Source of the DNA: a virus
IMG/VR virus record: IMGVR_UViG_3300025127_007573
Span: 1 to 45,109 of that record
DNA length: 45,109 bases
Strand: one strand, 5' to 3'
Of the stretch, positions 38,996 through 45,109 are shown one piece after another. Position numbers and translations under genes: made by a program. Every line of letters starts with the position of its first letter. The first letter of the stretch is position 1. The notes under the pieces were generated by a model, which was not told the DNA's origin, searched no databases, and saw nothing but the letters and a program-made list of their open reading frames with translations.

Positions 38996-39920
38996 TGTAT
39001 TATTAATTGGCGGCTGTGGCTATATCGGCAGCAGACTGTATCAAGTTTTAAATGAAAATCATGCCGTAGATTCAGTTGACACTGAGTGGTACGGCAACTT
39101 TACTAGCAGATTTAACATTGTAAAAGACTTTGGGGAACTGACCAAAGAAGAAGTTGAGTATTATGACGTTGTTATTCTTTTAGCTGGTCATTCAAGTGTC
39201 AAAATGTGTGTTGACAATATGGTCCCTACACTAAAGAACAATGTCCTCAATTTTGCTAAATTAATAGAATTATTGAGTCCTGAACAAACGTTTATATATG
39301 CCAGCTCGTCGTCTGTTTATGGTGACACTAAAAGCTATATTGTAAATGAAACATATAATAGATTTGAACCAAATAATTATTACGACTTATCAAAGCACGA
39401 AATAGACTCTTATGCTGTGTTGTCTGATAAGAAATACTTTGGTTTAAGGTTTGGCACTGTAAACGGTGCGTCACCTAATCTTAGAAATGACATCATGATT
39501 AATGCAATGACATACAACGCACTACAGAATGGTAAAGTATTTTGCTTTAATCCAGAAGTGCATCGACCAATATTGGGTATCGAAGATTTATGCAGGGCTG
39601 TGGCTACTATTGTCGAAAAAGGTTCTCATGACAATAAAGGTCTCTACAACCTCGCGTCTTTCAATTCTACAGCTAGACAGATTTCTGAAGCTGTAGCTGA
39701 GTGTACAGGCGCCGAATTAGAAATAGTTGAAGAATTGCCTGAAACAATTACAAATGTTAAGCTGCAAACAAAGGCTTATAATTTCTTAATTGATTCAACA
39801 AAGTTTGAAGAGGTGTTTGACTTTGATTTTAAAGAAACGCCCACTACAATTGTTAAATCAATTGTTGAACAATTTGATAATATTAACAAAGGAAACAGAT
39901 CAAATGCAAAATTATACTGA
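38988..39920 (+). CDS. NAD-dependent sugar epimerase/reductase (SDR), 310 aa
   Basis: GGCGYIG (8-14), SSSSVYGD (106-113) and YDLSK (Tyr132, Lys136) are all present. HRPILGIEDLCRAVATI is the conserved strand after the catalytic helix. Same length as the preceding SDR but low identity, so the two probably catalyse successive steps. The last 17 bases overlap the methyltransferase gene. Confidence 0.82.
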   Translation: MANVLLIGGCGYIGSRLYQVLNENHAVDSVDTEWYGNFTSRFNIVKDFGELTKEEVEYYDVVILLAGHSSVKMCVDNMVPTLKNNVLNFAKLIELLSPEQTFIYASSSSVYGDTKSYIVNETYNRFEPNNYYDLSKHEIDSYAVLSDKKYFGLRFGTVNGASPNLRNDIMINAMTYNALQNGKVFCFNPEVHRPILGIEDLCRAVATIVEKGSHDNKGLYNLASFNSTARQISEAVAECTGAELEIVEELPETITNVKLQTKAYNFLIDSTKFEEVFDFDFKETPTTIVKSIVEQFDNINKGNRSNAKLY

Positions 39921-41103
39921 AATTACAGAGTGTAGAGTATGTGGAAATGAACATCTAGTAGAAGTTTTAGATTTGAATAATCAACCTTTAGCTAATAGTT
40001 ACCACAAGGGAGATGAGGAACAGGAAGAATTTCCTTTAAAAATTAATGTTTGCTCAAAATGTTTTCATGTTCAACTCAGTGTTGTTGTCGATCCTGATCT
40101 TATGTTCAAAGATTACATTTATGTAAGCGGTACTAGTAATACGTTACATAAATATTTTAAAGAATTTGCTAGTCTTTGTGAACATTATAGTCGTGGCAAC
40201 CAAAAAGTTTTAGATATTGCTTGTAATGATGGAACACAACTTGATAAATTTAGAAAATTAGGCTGGAAAACATATGGCGTAGACCCTGCGGAAAATCTTT
40301 ACCCAATCAGTAGCAAAAAACACAAAATTATTTGTGATTACTGGAGTGAAGAAGTAGCTTCAAACATGAACGAAACATTTGATACCATCATTGCTCAAAA
40401 TGTTTTTGCTCACACGCACGATATCCACACATTTCTGAAAGCTTGTGCCACGGTAGCGCACGAAAACACTAATGTATTTATACAAACATCGCAAGCAGAA
40501 ATGATTGTTAACAACGAATTTGACACAATTTATCATGAGCATTTATCATTTTTTAATACAAAATCTATGAAAATTTGTGCTAACTTAAATGGTTTTTCGC
40601 TTGTTAATGTACTAAAAGCTGATATTCATGGTGGTAGTTATGTGTTTATCCTCAGAAAAGGAGACCATGATGAATTTAAGGCCTATAAAGAAATGGGCAA
40701 AGAAAATCTTGCTGGCCTTTATAACCTTGAAACTTATGTGGAATATGCTAAGAAGTGTAAAAAGGTCACAGAAGACTTTAAGAAAGAACTGGCCAACTTC
40801 AAAGACCAGAATTACAAAGTCGTTGGCTACGGTGCAGCTGCAAAGGGCAACACGTTTTTAAATTTTGCTCAAGCTGATTTAGATTATATTGTTGATGATA
40901 ATGATTTAAAATGGAATTTACTGACACCCGGCAGAAACATACCCATTAAAGATTCGGAAGCTTTAGCAGAAGAAGATCCACAGAAACTTGTGGTTGTGCC
41001 GTTAGCTTGGAATTTTTTTGATGAAATTAGCAAAAGAGCAAATAAAATTACTAATTCAGAACTGTCATTCATAAAATATTTCCCAGAGGTGAGAGTTGTA
41101 TGA
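39904..41103 (+). CDS. Sugar C-methyltransferase (TylC3/NovU-like), 399 aa
   Basis: I start at ATG 39904 with AAGGAA before it. The three-part layout fits the family: an N-terminal zinc domain (Cys10, Cys13, Cys50, Cys53), a SAM-binding Rossmann domain (VLDIACNDGTQL, 103-113) and a C-terminal domain with VVGYGAAAKGNTFL. HEHLSFF (around 220) carries the conserved Glu-His pair of the active site. It would put a methyl on carbon 3 or 5 of a keto-sugar nucleotide, giving a branched sugar. The preceding SDR may supply or reduce the keto sugar. Confidence 0.85.
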   Translation: MQNYTEITECRVCGNEHLVEVLDLNNQPLANSYHKGDEEQEEFPLKINVCSKCFHVQLSVVVDPDLMFKDYIYVSGTSNTLHKYFKEFASLCEHYSRGNQKVLDIACNDGTQLDKFRKLGWKTYGVDPAENLYPISSKKHKIICDYWSEEVASNMNETFDTIIAQNVFAHTHDIHTFLKACATVAHENTNVFIQTSQAEMIVNNEFDTIYHEHLSFFNTKSMKICANLNGFSLVNVLKADIHGGSYVFILRKGDHDEFKAYKEMGKENLAGLYNLETYVEYAKKCKKVTEDFKKELANFKDQNYKVVGYGAAAKGNTFLNFAQADLDYIVDDNDLKWNLLTPGRNIPIKDSEALAEEDPQKLVVVPLAWNFFDEISKRANKITNSELSFIKYFPEVRVV

Positions 41104-41885
41104 GAGTCGCGGTTGTGATTACTGGTCAGCTAAGAGATTACAAAATTAATTGTGTCAATCATCTAGAGCACATTATAAAGCCTAACAATGCTGATGTATT
41201 CGTGTATGCATGTAGTAAAAACACTTTACATACTACGGGCGCTAACATAACTCAAAATTATAAAATTACTACTTCTGACTCTGTTCAACAGATTGAGGTT
41301 GATGTGAGTGATATTTATGGTGATTATCTAAAAGGTCTTGTGATTGATGAAAATGAGGCACTTGATGAAACAAATTTTGGAACTCTAGGTTATTTTAAAA
41401 AACGAATGAATAACCAAATGCAAAATATTAGAAATGGTTTTTTGATGGCTCAAAAGTATGCCAAAGAAAATGAGTTTGAATATGATGTAATAGTCCGCTG
41501 TCGACCAGATAACTCTATGTTTCTGAGATTGGTCGATCTTTCTCAGTTTAATGTTCAGCCAAATCAGGTTTATACTACAATATATCCAAGCGGACATAAA
41601 GATCCATGGTTCTTTTCCTTCTCGGAGCCTAAAACATTCGATAGGTACTGTTCGTTTGTATATCAAAAGGATGCTGATGAATCACGCACTGATAACAATT
41701 TTGAATGCCCAGAGATTGCTCTTGAGAGACATTTACATGGTATTGGTATCCAGCCTCTTTTTGTTCAAAGTATATGCCTTCCCTTCTATCAGTATGATAA
41801 AACACAACCCGTCACCGACTTTCCATTCAGGCAAGCAAATGAAAAATTGATTGATGCTGATGGTAATCTTGTGGAGCAGAGATAA
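41100..41885 (+). CDS. Putative glycosyltransferase ('GQLRD' type), 261 aa
   Basis: VAVVITGQLRDY at the start and YDVIVRCRPDNSMFL around residues 127-141 mark a GT-A-like group often found in capsule and phage glycan clusters; the RxRPD segment carries the metal-binding Asp. The central portion is variable. CPEIALERHLHGIGI may form part of the acceptor site. It overlaps the methyltransferase by four bases and abuts the fucosyltransferase. The exact family is not assigned. Confidence 0.6.
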   Translation: MRVAVVITGQLRDYKINCVNHLEHIIKPNNADVFVYACSKNTLHTTGANITQNYKITTSDSVQQIEVDVSDIYGDYLKGLVIDENEALDETNFGTLGYFKKRMNNQMQNIRNGFLMAQKYAKENEFEYDVIVRCRPDNSMFLRLVDLSQFNVQPNQVYTTIYPSGHKDPWFFSFSEPKTFDRYCSFVYQKDADESRTDNNFECPEIALERHLHGIGIQPLFVQSICLPFYQYDKTQPVTDFPFRQANEKLIDADGNLVEQR

Positions 41886-42712
41886 TGGTTTATGTCAAAC
41901 TAACAAATGGTTTTGGCAATAATTTATTTCAATATAACGCTGCCCGCTTGCTTGCTACGTTTCATGGTCAAGAAGTCATAGCTATACCGCCCTCGTCTGA
42001 TTATTATGGTGTTGAAGAATTTAAAAAAATTGGTATCAATTTAGAAAGTGTTGAGTTGCTAAATTGTCAGTTTGTTAATGACGCAAATTACACCCACTAT
42101 TTTAATGAAAGATACAAAGATTCAAATCTGCTAGTTTCTGGATACTTTGAAAATTATAAATATTTCAAAAACAATATCGATTTAATTAAATCATGGTTCC
42201 CGAAAGTCACCGAACGTAATAGCAGCGATTTAATTTTGCATCTCCGCGCCGGCGACAGATTATTTTATGCCAATGAATTTCATAGTAAGCCACAAGCTTC
42301 AAATTTTATAAATGCTATAAATCAATTCGAATTTAATAATTTATATATCGTTACTGATATGCCCGAATGGAAAAAAATTACTGTTCAAGATTTAGAGCAC
42401 ATGAAATTTCATGTAAATGTTCCACCAGAGGTTAGAGTTAGCCCTCAACAATCTGTTGATTATTTCAATTCTATAGTTGACGGTCTTGCACAATATCAGC
42501 CAATTCACAGTAAAAATACAGTCGCACAAGATTTTAGCCTTATTAGGAGTTTCAATAACATATTATTTCAACATGGTACCTTGGCTTGGTGGGCTGCAGT
42601 TCTTAGTGAAGCTAACAAAGTTGGTGTTTATGGCCCATGGAGACCATGGAAAGGTACATCAAACAAAAATTTGAGCGATATTAATTTAAAAGGATGGTTT
42701 AAATGGACTTAA
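41885..42712 (+). CDS. GT11-like alpha-1,2-fucosyltransferase, 275 aa
   Basis: LTNGFGNNLFQYNAARLLA is the GT11 opening (normally GLGNQLFQYA), and HLRAGD at 119-124 is the family HxRxxD motif for GDP-fucose. VSGYFENYKYF is also typical. FQHGTLAWWAAVLSEANKVG fits the last conserved helix. GDP-fucose would come from the dehydratase and synthase genes 1-2 kb downstream. Start is tight against the previous stop (AATGG). Confidence 0.82.
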   Translation: MVYVKLTNGFGNNLFQYNAARLLATFHGQEVIAIPPSSDYYGVEEFKKIGINLESVELLNCQFVNDANYTHYFNERYKDSNLLVSGYFENYKYFKNNIDLIKSWFPKVTERNSSDLILHLRAGDRLFYANEFHSKPQASNFINAINQFEFNNLYIVTDMPEWKKITVQDLEHMKFHVNVPPEVRVSPQQSVDYFNSIVDGLAQYQPIHSKNTVAQDFSLIRSFNNILFQHGTLAWWAAVLSEANKVGVYGPWRPWKGTSNKNLSDINLKGWFKWT

Positions 42713-42996
42713 AAGAATATTATCAACATTATTTAACTTTGCATCAGAATAAAACGAACAGAGCCCTACACTTCTTAGGGCAATGTGTTACAATAGTATA
42801 TGTAACAACTGCTATTTTTCATCAAGCGTGGCTTTTATTGCTCGCTGCTCCGTTCATAGTTTATCCTTTTGCTTGGTCTGGTCACTATTTTTTTGAAAAA
42901 AATGAACCTGCTGCTTTTTCTGCACCAATAAAAGCTAAAATTTCTGATTGGATGATGTTTCGCGATATTATTTTAGGTAAACTTAAGATATGGTAA
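42703..42996 (+). CDS. Mpo1-like (DUF962) membrane protein, 97 aa
   Basis: The motif set YLTLHQNKTNRALHFLGQ (10-27; His14, His23) and PFAWSGHYFFEKNEPAAF (55-72; His61, Glu65) matches the Mpo1/YGL010w family, Fe(II) peroxide-dependent enzymes that oxidise 2-hydroxy fatty acids in yeast. Two membrane segments lie between (30-58). Bacterial relatives are common; a phage copy in a glycan cluster is odd. It could modify lipid A or membrane fatty acids. It overlaps the fucosyltransferase gene by ten bases. Confidence 0.75.
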   Translation: MDLKEYYQHYLTLHQNKTNRALHFLGQCVTIVYVTTAIFHQAWLLLLAAPFIVYPFAWSGHYFFEKNEPAAFSAPIKAKISDWMMFRDIILGKLKIW

Positions 42997-43928
42997 TGAA
43001 AAAAATATTAGTCACTGGTGGCACCGGAATGGTTGGAAAATCTTTTCAACAGTTAAGTAATAAATATGATTTTACTCTTTTAGGTTCTAACGATTATGAT
43101 CTTAGGGACTCATCTCAAACCGACGCTATGGTTAAGGATACAGAACCAGATGCGATTATTAACCTTGCTGCAAGAGTTGGTGGTGTTCATAGTAATTCCA
43201 AGTATATCGCAGATTTTTTTAAAGATAACATTTTAATGAATACTAATCTGCTAGATTCTGCTAGAAAGTATAATACCAAAAAAGTTGTCTCACTATTGTC
43301 AACGTGTGTATATCCAGATGATGCTAAATACCCTCTCACACCTGAACAATTTAATGATGGCCCACCTCATGACAGTAATTTTGGATATGCATACGCTAAA
43401 AGAATGGTAGATGTTTATTCTAGAGCCCTCAGACAACAATATGGTTGTAATTTTATTTGCGCAGTTCCTAATAATCTTTACGGCTTACATGACAATTTTC
43501 ACCTTGAAGATGGGCATGTGATTCCTGCAATTATTAGAAAAGTACATGGTGCTAAAATTACTGGTGATATTCCTGTTTTCTGGGGAAGCGGTGAAAATTT
43601 AAGAGAGTTTACGTTTGCATCTGATATTTCAAAAATTTTATTGTTTTTAATGGAAAATTATAGCGGAGATTTGCCAGTTAATATCGGCACCACAGAAGAG
43701 AGAACCATTAAATCAGTTGTGGATTTAATTTGTAAGTTTATGAATTATAATGGTGCTGTAACTTGGGACACTAACCGACCAAGCGGCCAATACCGCAAGC
43801 CAAGTTGTAATAAAAAATTATTGGAACTTGGATGGAATAAAAATGATTATACTGATTTTGAAAAAGGATTAAAAATGACTTGTGAGTGGTACACACAAAA
43901 TTTTCCAAATGTTAGGGGTGTTACATGA
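42990..43928 (+). CDS. fcl: GDP-L-fucose synthase, 312 aa
   Basis: GGTGMVG (10-16) binds NADPH; STCVYPD with Cys106 and the YAYAK catalytic pair (Tyr133, Lys137) are the family residues. [21 protein letters not shown] is diagnostic for GDP-L-fucose synthase (usual form TNLYGP.DNF). It epimerises and reduces GDP-4-keto-6-deoxymannose to GDP-L-fucose. ATG 42990 or 42996 may start; the second overlaps the preceding stop as TAATG. Followed by the dehydratase with a four-base overlap. Confidence 0.93.
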   Translation: MVMKKILVTGGTGMVGKSFQQLSNKYDFTLLGSNDYDLRDSSQTDAMVKDTEPDAIINLAARVGGVHSNSKYIADFFKDNILMNTNLLDSARKYNTKKVVSLLSTCVYPDDAKYPLTPEQFNDGPPHDSNFGYAYAKRMVDVYSRALRQQYGCNFICAVPNNLYGLHDNFHLEDGHVIPAIIRKVHGAKITGDIPVFWGSGENLREFTFASDISKILLFLMENYSGDLPVNIGTTEERTIKSVVDLICKFMNYNGAVTWDTNRPSGQYRKPSCNKKLLELGWNKNDYTDFEKGLKMTCEWYTQNFPNVRGVT

Positions 43929-44923
43929 AACAAAAAAGAGCATTAATTACCGGAATTACAGGGCAAGATGGTTCTTATCTGGCTGATCTGTTGTTTAGTA
44001 AAGGATATCACGTGATTGGTGTTAAGCGAAGAACTTCGATTTTAGCCACTGATCGTATTGATCATTTGTTCAGTGATGTCGACAAAGTGGTAGATTTTTC
44101 ACTGGTTTATGGTAATATGAATGATTCAGGTAATATACACAGATTACTTCTAGAATATAAGCCCGATGAAATATATAATTTAGCTGCTCAATCACATGTA
44201 CGTGTATCTTTTGAGACACCGGAAGAAACTGCCGAAGCTGTCGGTATGGGTACTTTGAGATTACTTGAGGCGATCCGAAATGTCAACCCTCAGATTAAAT
44301 TATATCAAGCATCATCTTCAGAAATGTTTGGTGATAATCCTGATGTGCCTTTTACTGAAGAATCGATATTGATGCCTGCATCACCTTACGCATGCTCTAA
44401 AGTATTTGCTCACAATTTAGTTAGGAATTATCGAGAAAGTTATGGGCTTCACGCCTCTTGCGGTATTTTATTTAATCACGAGTCTCCACGACGTGGCGAA
44501 ACGTTTGTAACTAGAAAAATTACAATGGCCGCGGCAAAGATTAAGATGGGCTTACAAGATAAAATTCATCTTGGTAATTTAAGTGCTAAGAGAGATTGGG
44601 GCTTTGCAGGTGATTATGTCGAAGCTATGTGGCTTATGTTACAGCAAGAAAATCCTGACGATTATGTAATTGCTACCGGAGAAACACACACTGTTGAAGA
44701 GTTTCTTCACGAAGTTTTTGATTATGCTGGCCTTAGTGTAGAAAAGCATCTTGAAACTGATAAAAGATTATTTAGGCCTCATGAGGTACCTCTATTATTA
44801 GGTGACGCGACCAAGGCCAAGAAGGTACTTGATTGGGAGCCTAAAGTTAAATTTAAAGAATTAGCTCAAATGATGTATGATGAAGACTTAAGGAGACTTT
44901 TTAATGTCAGCAAAAGTGGGTGA
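43925..44923 (+). CDS. gmd: GDP-mannose 4,6-dehydratase, 332 aa
   Basis: [16 protein letters not shown] (8-23) is the NADP loop of GMD. SSSEMFG, SPYACSK (Tyr155, Lys159) and [20 protein letters not shown] are diagnostic. [19 protein letters not shown] is also conserved. It makes GDP-4-keto-6-deoxymannose, the substrate of the neighbouring synthase. The length is a little under the usual 340-370, with all motifs present. Four-base overlap upstream; the next gene begins inside its last 20 bases. Confidence 0.95.
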   Translation: MKQKRALITGITGQDGSYLADLLFSKGYHVIGVKRRTSILATDRIDHLFSDVDKVVDFSLVYGNMNDSGNIHRLLLEYKPDEIYNLAAQSHVRVSFETPEETAEAVGMGTLRLLEAIRNVNPQIKLYQASSSEMFGDNPDVPFTEESILMPASPYACSKVFAHNLVRNYRESYGLHASCGILFNHESPRRGETFVTRKITMAAAKIKMGLQDKIHLGNLSAKRDWGFAGDYVEAMWLMLQQENPDDYVIATGETHTVEEFLHEVFDYAGLSVEKHLETDKRLFRPHEVPLLLGDATKAKKVLDWEPKVKFKELAQMMYDEDLRRLFNVSKSG

Positions 44924-45109
44924 TTTAGTGAAATGGTATGAATTATATGCTGATGCTATTGTAAAAGATGTTGGTAGTGGTTTGATCATGGCTAAAAGAG
45001 ATGTAAATTATCATGATGGCATGTATAGAAATATAATCTACGATGTTTGGCGTTTTAAGTGTGCTGACCTTAAAGCCTTTGTCGAACATAATATTGAACC
45101 ATTGGAGAT
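44904..45109 (+). CDS. Small SH3-like ('VGDhV' family) protein, cut by the window end
   Basis: AAGGAG (44890-44895) is eight bases before ATG 44904, a strong start within the end of the dehydratase gene. [20 protein letters not shown] is the motif, followed by [15 protein letters not shown] and [16 protein letters not shown]. The frame is open to the window end (68 codons), so the C-terminus is missing. It shows that members of the family also occur next to the glycan cluster. Confidence 0.6.
   Translation, partial: MSAKVGDLVKWYELYADAIVKDVGSGLIMAKRDVNYHDGMYRNIIYDVWRFKCADLKAFVEHNIEPLE

Noticed and set aside
1-45109. Minus-strand ORFs of 60-150 codons
   Set aside because: All lie opposite well-supported + strand genes or lack ribosome sites and family features; they are shadows of the AT-rich coding strand.

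Overview
The window reads as part of a large, AT-rich tailed-phage genome, most like the marine T4-like myoviruses known mainly from metagenomes. The basis is: all convincing genes lie on the + strand; coding density is very high with many ATGA, TAATG or longer overlaps; there are many genes under 110 codons; and there is a PIN-PhoH protein, a phage-encoded tmRNA and a long glycan-synthesis cluster. Several proteins carry short Lys- or Cys-rich motifs that recur in marine virus proteins. No terminase, capsid, tail or polymerase gene is visible, so the taxonomic call is inference. Secreted and lipoprotein-type proteins suggest a Gram-negative host.

Layout. (1) 1-3882: a possible structured RNA, micropeptides with their own promoter, a C-rich tract, and seven small proteins of one apparent SH3-like family ('VGDhV' proteins) in three groups. 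(2) 4121-17797: a secreted trypsin-like protease, then a set that looks like virion-associated proteins. Among them are a 561-aa protein with a PD-(D/E)XK-like pattern, very basic Lys/Cys-rich proteins, an 813-aa protein, a HAD phosphatase, an HExxH protein and a fusion of a ligase-type KxDG domain with an HxGH nucleotidyltransferase. Many of these begin with the same kind of short amphipathic helix ending in Glu, reminiscent of the T4 capsid-targeting sequence. A Fis-like HTH protein closes the block. (3) 17832-22835: a thioredoxin-fold lipoprotein, a 21-codon Cys-rich peptide, a tmRNA (tag ANNNLHFEQRLAA) with its terminator, a papain-like YiiX/NlpC protein, a vWA lipoprotein, a cytidylyltransferase-like protein and an HNH endonuclease. 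(4) 22872-25966: PIN-PhoH ATPase, an HExxH protein and a Cas4/RecB-like nuclease. (5) 25974-44923: about 19 kb with 19 genes for building and attaching glycans.

The glycan block holds seven or eight glycosyltransferases, one apparently GT-B/GT-A fused. It also has a DegT aminotransferase next to a Gfo/Idh oxidoreductase, a miniature DegT-like protein next to a sugar N-formyltransferase, four epimerase/reductase-type SDR proteins, a sulfotransferase-like protein, a C-methyltransferase and an Mpo1-like membrane protein. It ends with a GDP-fucose module: GDP-mannose dehydratase, GDP-fucose synthase and a GT11-type fucosyltransferase. Together these could make and transfer an amino-, N-formyl-, methyl- or fucose-containing glycan. 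The acceptor, whether host envelope or virion, cannot be told from sequence.

The most unusual signals are the 13-member mini-SH3 family, the shared leader on unrelated proteins, the tmRNA next to a metallothionein-like micropeptide, the KxDG/HxGH fusion, and consensus sigma70-type promoters placed inside the dense gene array.
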